Assembly: GCA_963989245.1 (NCBI GenBank)
Contig: OZ022341.1
Coordinates: forward strand, 61,378,233-61,442,232
Source of the DNA: Nansenia antarctica
Lineage: Eukaryota; Chordata; Actinopteri; Argentiniformes; Microstomatidae
Reading direction: 5' to 3'
DNA length: 64,000 nucleotides
The notes under the pieces are model-generated. The model saw only the letters and a program-made list of their open reading frames with translations, ran no database searches and was not told where the DNA came from. The position numbers and the translations under genes were made by a program. Shown piece by piece: positions 41,942 through 52,654 of this stretch; within the stretch, counting starts at the first letter, position 1, and every line of letters begins with the position of its first letter.

Positions 41942-42428
41942 CATTTTCTTTTATCATCTGCTTGACTGCCGTGACCATATTTCACCAGTACTGGCTTCCC
42001 TTCATTGGCTCCCTGTCCATGTTAGAGCGGACTTCAAGTTGTTGTTACTAGCATACAAAGCTGTAAATGGCACTGCGCCTTCCTATCTAAAGGACCTTCT
42101 GGACCCATATTATGTCCCCTCAAGGTCTCTGCGTTCACAAGGCTCTGCCCCGTTGTTCCCAGAGTCAGGAAGAAGACAATCGGTGAGCGGTCGTTTTCTT
42201 TCCGTGCACCAACTCTTTGGAACCTTCTTCCATTGGACATCAGACAGGCATGCTCAGTGGAAGTGTTCAAAACCAAGTTGAAGACCCACCTGTTTTCTGT
42301 TGTCTATATGTCATAGCTTGTGTAATTATGTGTGTTTTAACTGGAATAGTTGTTTTAATTGTTGCTTACCTACTGTAAAGCACTTTGACGTAAAGCGCTA
42401 TACAAATAAAGTTATTATTATTATTATT
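41942..42428 (+). mobile_element. LINE reverse transcriptase C-terminal fragment
   Basis: The plus strand encodes LLLAYKAVNGTAPSYLKDLL and PSRSLRSQGSAPLFPESGRR, the end of a CR1/L2-group ORF2, with the preceding HWLP-type segment out of frame. The end reads AAGCGCTATACAAATAAAG followed by ATT repeats. Confidence 0.88.
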
Positions 42429-43795
42429 GAGTGACAGGTACTATCAGAAGGCAACGTGCTGTACTGTGCCTGGAACCATTGGAGGTGATACTAGAGAAAG
42501 CTGCACAGATATCAGCTCAAGACTCCATGTTTAATCCAGCACACTGACTGGCATTTCATCTGAACTTTTCTCTACTTTTATCACCTTTATTTATCACGCA
42601 TTAACGCGTGTTGTTCATCTGGATGCTCATGGATATGATTCCGATGATTCTATCAGCTAAGCTTCGTTCAAACTCTACTTGTCGGAGCTAATAGATGTTC
42701 CTTTGCCGATGTGAGCCAGTTTGTCTCAGATAACATTTTATGTCTTTGTCTCTGAGCAGTAGCCGAGAAAATACAGATGCCAATTTGTATTCCCTGCTCA
42801 GTCTAGCATTTCAGTCACTATCTTTGTGGGTTAGTAGCCTATTTATTGTTCCTTGTGATCAAGAGTTGATTTTTGATGGGTTGGAATGTAATTTGGGCCT
42901 TGCATGCTGTTCATAAAATGAGAGGCATACACAACTCCTAATTTTTATGATGTCATCTGGTCTATGCAAAAGACATGCAAGGTCATATAATTGTGCGGTA
43001 GCCTTCAAATGACAATAATCACCCACATGAGCTGTTGCTGGATTACGGTACACCGTAGAGTGATCAGAATGTGCTTCCACACAGATGGCATTAGCACACA
43101 ACAAAATGCAGGAATCAATTACATTATAGGTTGATCCGCCTCACATTTCATTAATTGGCCTCTTGAGCATTGTGACTGTAAAAAAATAAATATCATCAGC
43201 TGTGTCATGTTGAGGAGTCCAAATCGTTTTATAGGCCTGGGGATGGTCCTGTTTTATGAGATTGGTTGACTGCTGGATGGATCCACCTGGTATTCTTCTC
43301 CACAGACAGATGGCTTGACCAAATGAAGAGAGCGGTTTTAATTAGACCGTCCGAAGGTGTTCATTTGCATTGGAAGCCTTTCCCCCGAAAACCTTGCTTC
43401 TACTACGGAGGTCCAGTTGGCCACGCGCAGGCTCCATCTGCCTTCAGAGGCCGGGAGCAGTGGCGTGGCGTCGTTTCCATAAGGTGGGGCTGATGTCAAT
43501 CATAGTATAGAGTGTTTAAAAATGTGTCATAGCCTATTCCATCTAACGGTAGGTTAAACACATTTTTTGCATTGTGCTTCATAGCCTACTTTGACAATCC
43601 ACTTTAAATAATTTTACTGCAGAAGTATACATGTGTATTTTAGCACAGAAATAAACAAGACAGTGTATAGTATTTACTAATTTATTTAATCAGTTTCAGT
43701 TGGGGTGCAGGTGGTTTCCCATAGCAGAAAATCTGTTGCTTATCTGTTGATCGTTCTGATGAACTGGAGCTTTTCAGGGTCCCTTAGGAGCAATA
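42429..43795. other. Intergenic, nothing recognised
   Basis: No domain, SINE box or inverted ends found. Confidence 0.4.
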
Positions 43796-44098
43796 TACGG
43801 AGCCCCCCTGGGGTCACATGGTAGAAAAGAAATATTTGATGTGTGAATCCGTTCCCTCGGTTTTGTAATTTGTTCCCTCGGTTTAGTAATCCGTTCCCTC
43901 AGTTTAGTAATTCGTTAGGGTTAGGGTTAGGCCCTACGAGCCAGAACGATCGCAAGCCTAACCCTAACCCTAACCCTAATCCTTGCGATCGTTCAGGGAA
44001 CGGATTACTAAACCGAGGGAACGAATTACAAAACCGAGGGAACGGATTCACACATCAAATACTTTTTTTCTACCATGTGACCCCAGGGGGGCTCCGTA
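43796..44098. mobile_element. Fold-back element with telomere-like core (second)
   Basis: The left end TACGGAGCCCCCCTGGGGTC is inverted at the right as GACCCCAGGGGGGCTCCGTA. GCAATA flanks both sides (43790-43795 and 44099-44104). The arms contain repeated CGTTCCCTCGGTTTAGTAAT words and the centre is TTAGGG/CCCTAA repeats. Confidence 0.9.
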
Positions 44099-44104
44099 GC
44101 AATA

Positions 44105-44559
44105 AATAAGATACAACAACAAGAACGAGACATGAATTAGTAGACTTTGAAGTTGAATTGAGATGATCATTTTAGCTATTTAAAGAAGGATATCTATTGG
44201 AGATATCATCATTGTATACAATTGTATTCATTCATGTCTTGGTCATTTCAAAAGTAAGTAGTAAGTAAGGAGAAGAACGTGATATGAGTCTAAGACTTTC
44301 ATGAGACAAATCTGAGAAGTATGATCTCTAGAAGCGATCTCATCCTTATCTCTTTTATTTCTCTTAAATGTCTTGCTGAAGCTATATATGAGAAGGAACA
44401 TGAGCTTTGAGCCATATTTGAGAAATACAAAAATCGAGAATTGAATTAGTTAATATTATTTAGCTGTAGTAAATAGAAAGCAAATCCTCTCAGTTCACCT
44501 GGGGTGTGCACCTGTGAAGTGTGGGGCGGTACACCAAAGGAAACAACTGGCTTTATGCA
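44105..44559. other. Intergenic, nothing recognised
   Basis: Flank of the large Gypsy element; its last five bases ATGCA are the target duplication. Confidence 0.5.
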
Positions 44560-45714
44560 TGTGGGGAGCATGGCGCGTTTTGGCCTGCAGAGGGAGCCAG
44601 ACTGTCGGTGGGGGATGGGTGGCGACCTGATTGCGGACAGGTGTCAGTAGAGGTGTTGGGGACCACAGGCCTGTGGTCATCCACAAACAATCCATCTCTC
44701 AGGTCGCCTCTTACAAGTATCTCGGGGTTTTCATTGACAACTCACTCACCTGGAGCACTCATGTAGACAGCCTTTGTAGCAGATTACAACAACGACTACA
44801 CTTCCTACGCCGCCTTAGAGTTGTGTAGTGTTGTGTAGTGTTGACCAAAAATGTATGCTACTCTTCTACCAGTCTGTCTTAGAGAGTCTCATCAGATACG
44901 GCATTACATCTTGGTTTGGTAACCTATCTGTAAAACTAAGGTCCAAACTGGTCCGACTGATACAGACTGCATGGAAGATCATAGGGGTGAAAGACCACTC
45001 ATCCCTGCAGTCTATTTTTGAACAGGCTACTCTCAGACAGGCTAATAGAATTCTCATGAATCCCTCCCATGTCCTACATGCAGAGTATGAACTGCTGCCC
45101 TCTGGGAGGAGGTTCAGAGTCCCCCGCGCTAGATTAAATAGATTTTATTCCCGTTTCTGTTCAACTTTTAAACTGCACCAGATGAATGTGAACATATCTT
45201 GCTTATCGTTTTATTTCCACTCTTGTTTTAATCAGGGCCGCCTTCTGTTTGTGTGCTAATATTCTGTATTGTCTGTTGCTCTTTGTTGGCTGCTGTGGGG
45301 TGCAAGCCCAATACAAATTTCCCAGTGATGGGACAATAAAGTGACTTTTGACTTTTGACTTTAATTAGGCTTGTTACCCAACCGGTCTTTTTGACCTGTG
45401 TGTGTTTGTTCCCCCGGCAGTGAGGAGGGCAGTGGAAACTGCGAGAGAGAGCGAGAGAGAGAGAGAGCCGGAGAGAGAGAAAGAGAGAGAGAGAGAGAGC
45501 GAGACTCTCTCAGTGAAACAGCCGACGAGCGTTCCCCGAAAAAGGGAACTGACGCCGCGGCAATCTCTAATCTTTAATCTTTGTTTTGTTTATTTGGAAT
45601 ATTAAGCCGGCGACACGTCCGTGACGTGCGCGGCGATATTGTAAGCTCGGAATAAAAACGCTCCGATTACACCGTTCCTGTGTCGACCTCCCTCTGTGCC
45701 TAGAGACTCTTACA
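44560..45714 (+). repeat. 5' LTR of the Gmr1-like element (contains a LINE)
   Basis: Matches the 3' LTR from 45361 onward (ggctTGTTACCCAACCGGTC through to the end) and over its first 17 bases. The part from about 44577 to 45360 is absent from the 3' LTR; most of it is a LINE. A GA-rich tract lies at 45440-45505 and AATAAA near 45650. Confidence 0.9.
44673..45360 (+). mobile_element. Rex1-like LINE fragment in the 5' LTR
   Basis: Plus-strand frames encode PVVIHKQSISQVASYKYLGV, NSLTWSTHVD, LQQRLHFLRRLRVV and, after a shift caused by a small duplication near 44822-44842, QSVLESLIRYGITSWFGNLS and TAWKIIG. The 3' end is a GACTTTT repeat. It is 5'-truncated; the exact start is approximate. Confidence 0.88.
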
Positions 45715-45716
45715 TC

Positions 45717-45734
45717 TGGCGCCCAACGTGGGGC
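45717..45734 (+). other. Primer binding site, tRNA-Lys type
   Basis: TGGCGCCCAACGTGGGGC lies two bases after the 5' LTR. It is the known complement of the 3' end of tRNA-Lys(1,2), used by several retroviruses and Gypsy elements. Confidence 0.9.
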
Positions 45735-45768
45735 ACAGTAGGGGGGTCGGCACAACCCACACAGGGGG

Positions 45769-46857
45769 ATGGATTCCCCGATGGGCCAGGTGGTGGCACA
45801 CCTGGTTCAGATGAACCAGCAGCAGCAGCGCCTGTTCACGGAATTGGCCCGGGGGCAGACGGAGGACCGGGGCCACGTTCCGCGAGTTCCTCCAGGGGCA
45901 GGCGGCTGAGGCTGCGCCAGTCGCCCGGCTAAGCATCCGGCCCCAGAAGATGGGGGAGGGAGACGACCCCGAGGCCTTCCTTGCGACGTTCGAGGGGCTG
46001 GCAAGAGCAGCTGGGTGGCCGGAGGAGATCTGGGCTCCCCAGCTACTACCACTCCTCACGGGGGAAGCCCAGCTGGCAGCCCACAGCCTCCCGGCGGCCG
46101 CCCAAGCGGATTATACGACCGTGGCCAGGGCAGTACAGTACGGGACGAGCTGGGACTGAGACCAGAGGAGCACCGACGCCGGTTCTGGGCCCTGGCCTTC
46201 CAGGAGGGCGACCGGGCCTTCAGCTACGGACACCAGGTGCGGGACCAGGCCAAGCGGTGGTTGGACCCGGAGGCGAAGACAGGCACGGAGGTAATGGAGC
46301 TGCTGGTCCTCGAGCGCTTCATCGAGGGACTGCCAGCGAGAACCTCCACCTGGGTCCGCTACCACCAGCCCGCCGACCTCACCTCCGCCATCACCCTCGC
46401 CGAGAACCACCTCCCGCGAGTCCCGTTACCGGGTCCGGCTCCGGTCCACGTCCGGTCCACGTCCCCCACGAGGACGGGGTGGGCCACCGGGGGGTGGGAC
46501 ACACACGGGGGGCCAACCTCCACCCCACAGACGGCCCCACGGACGGCAGAGGAGGGTTGCTGGCGATGCGGACAGCCGGGCCACCTCAGACGGGACTGTC
46601 CCCTGATGGAGGAGGGCCAGGTAGTCCGTGTCGCCGGCGGTCCGACCCCTCCCCCGTGTCCAGGCGAGGCGTGGCGTATCCCGGTAAGGGTACAACGCGA
46701 AACGCACCAGGCGCTGTTGGATTCTGGTTGCTTCCAGACCATGATCCACCAGCGCCTGGTTCGACCCGGGGCATTGTTAGAGGCATCGCGGGTTTTGGTG
46801 AGGTGTGTGCATGGGGATATTCACGAGTATCCGGTAGTCACCATCGAAATTCGATAA
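45769..46857 (+). pseudogene. Broken gag and protease of the Gmr1-like element
   Basis: The ATG at 45769 starts MDSPMGQVVAHLVQMNQQQQ, but a stop occurs near 45908. Coding continues in other frames: EGDDPEAFLATFEGLARAAG, then, after another shift near 46130, LGLRPEEHRRRFWALAFQEG and ELLVLERFIEGLP, which follow the pattern of the SCAN domain. A zinc knuckle CWRCGQPGHLRRDC (C-x2-C-x4-H-x4-C) and a protease-like ALLDSG follow, with LDSG in place of the usual DTG or DSG context. The frame ends at 46857. At least two shifts break it. Confidence 0.88.
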
Positions 46858-46914
46858 GGGGGGAAAAAACAGTGTTCAGGCGCGGTTAGCTCGCGCCTCA
46901 CGCACCCTCTAATT

Positions 46915-48035
46915 TTGGGTTTAGATTGGGCTGGGTTTCCGCAAGTATTAGGGGAAACTACGAGGGTGCGTGCACGACCGACAGGGAAATGTGAGGCGTG
47001 CGCAGTGCTCTGCGCTGATGCGAGGGCGTCCGACGCTGCCGAGGAGCCGGAGGAGGCGGTGGGTCCAGCACCCGCGGATCCGCCGCCTGCGTTCCCTCCA
47101 GTAGCCGACTTCCCCCTCGAGCAGTCTCGCGATGTCACTCTACGCTCCGCCTACGACCAGGTGAACAGTATTGATGGTGTGCTGGTACGGCCAGACGCTG
47201 CGCGCGCCCACCCGTATTTTGTATTGATTAGGGACAGACTGTATAGAGTGAGTCGTGACACTCGCAGGGACGAGGAAGTGACCCAGTTGTTGGTACCTAG
47301 GAGCCGTCGGAAGCTATATTCCAGGCGGCGCATTACAATCCTATGGCAGGCCACTTAGGATACGACAAAACACTCAACCGGATAATGGCTCAATTTTATT
47401 GGCCGGGGATTCGGGCAGAGGTGCGGCGGTGGTGCGCATCCTGCCGCGAGTGCCAATTAGTCAATCCCCCGGGCGCCGTTGCGCCCCCTCCCCCTGGTGG
47501 AGGCACCATTCGATCGTATTGGGATGGATATAATCGGGCCATTTGAACGTTGCTCACAGGGCTATCGGTTCGTGTTAGTCCTCATAGACTACGCGACTCG
47601 ATACCCCGAGGCAATACCGCTTCCTACTATCTCTGCAAAGAGTGTAGCACAGGCGTTATTCCAGGTCATCTCCCGGGTGGGGATCCCGAAAGAGATCCTC
47701 ACCGACCAAGGCACTAATTTTATGTCACGAACACTTAGGGAACTTTACGGGTTGTTAGACATTAAGGCGGTCCGAACGAGCGTGTATCACCCGGCCACCG
47801 ACGGGCTGTGTGAGCGGCTCAATCGGACGCTTAAGTCAATGATCCGTAAGTTCATACACGAAGATAGTCGTGGTTAGACCCTCTGTTGTTCGCAGTGCGG
47901 GAAGTACCCCAGGCTTCCACGGGGTTTTCCCCCTTTGAGCTCCTGTACGGGCGCAAGCCACGGGGCGTCCTAGACCTGATTAAAGAAAGCTGGGAGGAAG
48001 GGTCTAGTGACAGTAAAAATGAAATTCAATACGTC
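46915..48035 (+). pseudogene. Broken integrase of the Gmr1-like element, 5' part
   Basis: A pre-integrase segment (FPLEQSRDVTLRSAYDQ, RDRLYRVSRDTRRDEEVTQL) leads, after a frame change near 47320, to the zinc-binding region MAGHLGYDKTLNRI with CASCREC. The catalytic core follows: MDIIGP, ILTDQGTNF and DGLCERLNRTLKS supply the D, D and E. A shift near 47873 breaks the frame before FSPFELLYGRKPRGVLDL. The segment is then split by the younger Gypsy element, whose target duplication ACGTC is at 48031-48035. Confidence 0.92.
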
Positions 48036-48218
48036 TGTTGTGTCCTGTTTATACCGCCAGTGGGCGCTAGTATGCAAGTGATGTATGCAGTGACGGAAGT
48101 GATGTATGCACTTCCGGAGGTGAAGAACGGGAGTTGAATAAATGGCGAATTGAACAGCAGCAGCGTGTCTCCCGGTCTCATTCTTTTACGAACTACTTTC
48201 TTACTACAGAATACCACA
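48036..48218 (+). repeat. 5' LTR of the young Gypsy element
   Basis: Begins TGTTGTGTCC and ends ATACCACA; AATAAA at 48137-48142. At 183 bp it is short for a Gypsy LTR. Confidence 0.96.
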
Positions 48219-48234
48219 TTTTTGGCGACGAGGA
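48219..48234 (+). other. Probable primer binding site
   Basis: TTTTTGGCGACGAGGA directly follows the LTR. TGGCGACGAGG is in the expected place, but I do not assign the tRNA. It runs into the Gag start codon. Confidence 0.5.
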
Positions 48235-51200
48235 TGGCTATGTCCGTACCCTTACCTACACCGTTCATGCCTGTGCCAGGCGAACCTGCTATTTCTTTTC
48301 CTACTTGGTTGAGAATGTTTGAAAATTACATGCTCGTAATTGATGCTACCGGAGAAAAATGGCCGGAGGAAAGAAAGCGCGCGGTTCTTCTCCATGCACT
48401 GGGGACCGAAGGACAAAGACTGTTCTACACTCTAAAGGATACGGGTGTTACCTACACTTCTGCCGTGGATGGACTGAAAAAGTACTTTGTTCCTAAGGTG
48501 AATGTGATTGCTGAACGTCACAAATTTCGACAGAGAGCTCAGGGTCCTGACGAGACGGTTAATCAGTTCCTTGCTTCATTACGCGAGCTAGCTGCAGCTT
48601 GTGAATTTGGCGCCATGGAGGAACAAATGATTCGTGATCAACTGATTGAGCGTGTTGCTAATACACGCATACGAGACAGACTTTTGCTTGAATCGGACTT
48701 GTCTCTGGACAAAGCTACTTCAATGGCCTTACAAATCGAGGCTGGACTACGGAACTCCAACGTTCTCTCTGGAGCTACAGCTTCGGTGAGAGCCATCGAG
48801 AAACAGCCGACGAGGAGGAGGTTCGACAAGGGCAAGAAGAAAGATCCGACGACGACTGCACATGCCACGGTCTACAGCCAGCCAGCTACAACTGGGAATC
48901 AGCGCGCCTGCTTCCGATGCGGATCCACAGGACACTTAGCTAACAAGCCTACATGCCCAGCGGTTAAGGTGACTTGCAATACTTGCGGAAAAGTTGGACA
49001 TTTTTCCAAGGTGTGTAGATCGGCTCAAAAAGAGGTGCGTGAGGTAATGGTGAATGACGTTACTGTGCTTTACATGCAGGGGGCCGTCGTGAATGATAAA
49101 ATTATGTGTACTGTACGAGTTGATGCAAATTATCATTCCCATGATGTTGAGCTGATAGTGGATACAGGCTCATCTGTTTCCAATATTCCAGAGAGTACTT
49201 ACCAGACACTTTTCCATACATGTGTCCTTGCTGAGCCTACAGTGAATCTGATTACTTACTCCAGAGAGAAAATTCCTGTTAAAGGTTGCATGCATGCTAC
49301 AGTTGTTCATAATGGACATTCAGTTACAGGTTCATTGATAGTGGTTGAATCAGGAAATGCATTGCTGGGACTAGATTTATTTGTAGCATTGCAGATGTGC
49401 ATTGAGGGTAACAAAATTATTACTGTTAGCTCTGCTAGCTCTCCTACTGTGCTCCGAGCACCTACTGTACAGAGTACCACTCCACAGACCGAACCAGAGG
49501 TTCTAGTACAGGAGTTAGGGTGTGCAAAAGGTTTTATGCACAAAATACAGGTTAAACCAGATGCTGTGCCAGTACAGCAGAAACTGAGGAGGCTTCCGTT
49601 CTCAGTGAGGCAGGCTGTGACCGATGAGCTCGCAGATCTACAGGAAAAAGGCGTTATAGAACGTATAGACGCATCTCCATGGGTTTCCCCTATAGTTGTG
49701 ACCCAGAGAAAGGGGGGAGGAAAGCCTCGCCTGTGTGTTGACCTCAGAGAACCTAATAAGGCAATCATCAGTGACTGTCATCCCTTACCGCACATGGATG
49801 AACTGTTCGCTGAGCTCCGTGGAGCCACAGTCTTTTCTACTATAGACTTAGCCTCTGCTTATCACCAGTTGCCATTGCATCCAGATAGCCGTGATTTAAC
49901 TGCGTTTATCACGCATGAGGGTCTCTTTCGTTTCTGCCGAGTGCCATTTGGCCTCGCTTCTGCTCCTTCAGCTTTTCAGAAAATGATGTCGACTGTACTG
50001 ACAGGCCTGCCAGGCGTACAGGCCTACCTGGATGATGTGATTTGCTACGGCATCACACAGCAGGATCACGATGTCAGCCTACGGAGAGTGCTACATGCTC
50101 TAAATGAAGTGGGACTTAAACTGAACATGCACAAGTGTAAGTTCAACCAGAAAGCTCTGCGCTTCCTGGGCCACACTGTGTCCAAAGATGGTCTTCATCC
50201 TGACCAAGACGGGGTCAGTGCTGTGGCGAACGCGCCTGCCCCGCACGACACATCCTCCCTGCGGTCCTTCCTAGGACTTGCATCGTGGTATAGTAAATTC
50301 ATACCTGACTTCTCTACTGTGGTGGAACCGCTACGTGCTACACTCAGGGAATCTACTGACACTAAGTTTGAATGGACAGCGGATGCAGAGTCCAGTTTTA
50401 CTGAGGTTAAGAGACTGATTACTGAGAGTCCTACCTTAGCATTATATGATCCTGAGTTACCTACTTATGTCACTACCGATGCTTCTAACTATGGATTGGG
50501 GGCTGTAATGAGCCAGATTCACCCAGACAATACAGAAAGAACCATAGCTTTTGCGTCCAGGACACTTTCTCCTGCAGAGAGAAAGTACTCTACCGTCGAG
50601 CGTGAGGCGCTGGCATGCGTTTGGGCGGTGGAAAGGTGGAGAACCTACCTGTGGGGACATCGTTTTGTCCTACGCACAGACCACCAAGCGTTGACAACCC
50701 TACTCACTTCCAGGGGTACGGGTCGCGCAGGTCTGAGAATAGCGAGATGGTCTGCACGTCTACTATGCTTTACTTATGATGTCACTTACCATCCAGGGAA
50801 ACGTAATGTGACTGCTGACTGCTTGTCAAGACTCCCTCTGCCTTCGACAGGAGAGGTGGAGGAGGAGCCAGACATGGTGGCTACTGTGTTCACAGGTTCC
50901 TCACATGCCATATCTGTGACCGAGTTCACTGCTGCCTGTGAGGCCTGCCCTGAACTGACTCAACTGAGACAGCAGATACAGAAAGGTTGGCCAAAATGCA
51001 GTAAGAATGTGACAAAGGAACTTGCTCCATATTTTAGAGTGAGAGATGAACTGGCTGTGGCTGAACTACTTGTCATGAGAGGCCCCGACCGTGTGGTTGT
51101 TCCTACTACACTACGGTCTAAAGTTGTAAATTTAGCTCATGAAGCGCATCAGGGAATAGTGCGTACTAAACAGAGACTACGAGAGCTATATTGGTGGCCG

Positions 51201-52226
51201 CAAATGGACAGATGTGTCCAGACATTAGTAGGCTCATGTGTACCCTGTCAATACAATGACAAAACAGCCAAAACTGCGCCTGCACCACTTACCCCAGTGG
51301 AACTGCCAGGTGGACCATGGGAGAAGGTGGCCATTGACATTGTTGGTCCCTTTGACTGTGCGGCATGGGACTGCCGTTATGCTATTACACTCACAGACTA
51401 TTACAGTAAGTGGCCAGAGGTGGCGTTTGTCTCTACTGTAACTACAGAGGCGGTTATTAGCTTCGTGACTACAGTGTTTAGTCGTGAAGGTAACCCTTCC
51501 TTCCTGGTCTCTGACAACGGATGTCAGTTTACTTCCCATGCTTTTGCAAGCTTTCTGGGAGAGAGAGAGATAAAGCACCTGCGTTCCAGTGTTTATTATC
51601 CAAGAGCCAACGGGGCTATTGAGAGATTTAATCGAGTTCTCAAAGAGTGTATTCAGACGGCTGAGAGAATGCACAAGCCATGGAAACATGCAGTAACAGA
51701 GTTCTTACTGAACTATCGCGCTACGCCGCATGCTACTACAGGAGCTACTCCCTTTGAGTTGCTGAGGAACAGAAAGATGCGTACAAAACTAAATGTCCTC
51801 CCTGTCTCACAACAAATTAAGTCACATGAGAAAGTGCAGGAGACAGTGAGACGCAAGCAACAGGAGAGTAAGGAGTACACAGACAGAATGAGGGGAGCGA
51901 AAGTGCCCATGTTCCAAGTGAATGACACCGTACGTGTCCGCAGACCGGAGCATGTAAAAAAGGGATCATCAAGATTCACAGAACCGCTGACAGTAGTTAG
52001 TAAAGCAGGACAGAATACATACCTGCTCAGTGATGGTCGAAAATGGAATGCATCCAAGCTTACACGCTTCCCCAAGGATGCTCTGTCTGGCACCAGTGGT
52101 GAAAAGGAGATTGAGCTAGAGGAGTTCATGGTGCCCGAGACAGAGAATGTGTTTAATGAACCAGGTCCAAGAAGGAACCTTAGAGTCAGAAACCCACCTA
52201 GGTGGCTGGTAGACTTTGTGCCGTAG
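48234..52226 (+). CDS. Gag-Pol polyprotein of the young Gypsy element
   Basis: 1330 codons in one frame, started at the first ATG after the 5' LTR (MAMSVPLPTPF); upstream in-frame codons lie within the LTR and were left out. Order: Gag; two zinc knuckles near residues 225-260, the first C-x2-C-x4-H-x6-C (spacing longer than usual), the second C-x2-C-x4-H-x4-C; protease with DTGSS at about 310; reverse transcriptase with YLDD at about 598; RNase H with TTDAS around 749; integrase with HHCC region (about 969-1005) and D1035, D1094, E1130 (35 residues between the last two). No frameshift separates Gag and Pol. It resembles the K02A2.6/Mag-like Gypsy lineage, though the clade is uncertain. All catalytic residues expected for mobilisation are visible. 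Confidence 0.95.
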   Translation: MAMSVPLPTPFMPVPGEPAISFPTWLRMFENYMLVIDATGEKWPEERKRAVLLHALGTEGQRLFYTLKDTGVTYTSAVDGLKKYFVPKVNVIAERHKFRQRAQGPDETVNQFLASLRELAAACEFGAMEEQMIRDQLIERVANTRIRDRLLLESDLSLDKATSMALQIEAGLRNSNVLSGATASVRAIEKQPTRRRFDKGKKKDPTTTAHATVYSQPATTGNQRACFRCGSTGHLANKPTCPAVKVTCNTCGKVGHFSKVCRSAQKEVREVMVNDVTVLYMQGAVVNDKIMCTVRVDANYHSHDVELIVDTGSSVSNIPESTYQTLFHTCVLAEPTVNLITYSREKIPVKGCMHATVVHNGHSVTGSLIVVESGNALLGLDLFVALQMCIEGNKIITVSSASSPTVLRAPTVQSTTPQTEPEVLVQELGCAKGFMHKIQVKPDAVPVQQKLRRLPFSVRQAVTDELADLQEKGVIERIDASPWVSPIVVTQRKGGGKPRLCVDLREPNKAIISDCHPLPHMDELFAELRGATVFSTIDLASAYHQLPLHPDSRDLTAFITHEGLFRFCRVPFGLASAPSAFQKMMSTVLTGLPGVQAYLDDVICYGITQQDHDVSLRRVLHALNEVGLKLNMHKCKFNQKALRFLGHTVSKDGLHPDQDGVSAVANAPAPHDTSSLRSFLGLASWYSKFIPDFSTVVEPLRATLRESTDTKFEWTADAESSFTEVKRLITESPTLALYDPELPTYVTTDASNYGLGAVMSQIHPDNTERTIAFASRTLSPAERKYSTVEREALACVWAVERWRTYLWGHRFVLRTDHQALTTLLTSRGTGRAGLRIARWSARLLCFTYDVTYHPGKRNVTADCLSRLPLPSTGEVEEEPDMVATVFTGSSHAISVTEFTAACEACPELTQLRQQIQKGWPKCSKNVTKELAPYFRVRDELAVAELLVMRGPDRVVVPTTLRSKVVNLAHEAHQGIVRTKQRLRELYWWPQMDRCVQTLVGSCVPCQYNDKTAKTAPAPLTPVELPGGPWEKVAIDIVGPFDCAAWDCRYAITLTDYYSKWPEVAFVSTVTTEAVISFVTTVFSREGNPSFLVSDNGCQFTSHAFASFLGEREIKHLRSSVYYPRANGAIERFNRVLKECIQTAERMHKPWKHAVTEFLLNYRATPHATTGATPFELLRNRKMRTKLNVLPVSQQIKSHEKVQETVRRKQQESKEYTDRMRGAKVPMFQVNDTVRVRRPEHVKKGSSRFTEPLTVVSKAGQNTYLLSDGRKWNASKLTRFPKDALSGTSGEKEIELEEFMVPETENVFNEPGPRRNLRVRNPPRWLVDFVP

Positions 52227-52458
52227 AGAACGTACTAAAAGGGTAGGATAGAACATGGTTCTAACTTAGTACAAAAAGGTCCTACAATGCAAGGATAAAA
52301 GTGAATGTTCATTTCATGTTTCACTGTCATAAACTGTTTATTGTTGTTATTCATTATGCTGATTCATTCATTTTCATTTCCTTCGTTTTCATTTTATTTC
52401 AATTGTACTGACACCAGTCTACAGAATATTGCATTCGTTGAGGACTGTAATCCCTTTA

Positions 52459-52471
52459 AGAAAGGGGGAAA
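52459..52471 (+). other. Polypurine tract of the young Gypsy element
   Basis: AGAAAGGGGGAAA immediately before the 3' LTR, the usual primer for plus-strand DNA synthesis. Confidence 0.85.
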
Positions 52472-52654
52472 TGTTGTGTCCTGTTTATACCGCCAGTGGG
52501 CGCTAGTATGCAAGTGATGTATGCAGTGACGGAAGTGATGTATGCACTTCCGGAGGTGAAGAACGGGAGTTGAATAAATGGCGAATTGAACAGCAGCAGC
52601 GTGTCTCCCGGTCTCATTCTTTTACGAACTACTTTCTTACTACAGAATACCACA
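52472..52654 (+). repeat. 3' LTR of the young Gypsy element
   Basis: Reads base for base the same as the 5' LTR over 183 bp. Confidence 0.96.

Larger units (their letters stand above)
48036..52654 (+). mobile_element. Young intact Ty3/Gypsy retrotransposon
   Basis: Two 183-bp LTRs (48036-48218 and 52472-52654) read identical. ACGTC is duplicated at 48031-48035 and 52655-52659. One uninterrupted Gag-Pol frame lies between, and a purine tract precedes the 3' LTR. Identical LTRs mean a very recent insertion. It lies within the integrase of the older Gmr1-like element, and the flanking reading resumes directly when it is left out. Confidence 0.96.

Noticed and set aside
46426..46749. Minus-strand frames opposite the old Gag
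   Set aside because: GC-rich antisense shadows without domains.
48150..48233. Extending the young Gypsy frame upstream of 48234
   Set aside because: The extra codons lie inside the 5' LTR; the first ATG after it gives a sensible Gag start.
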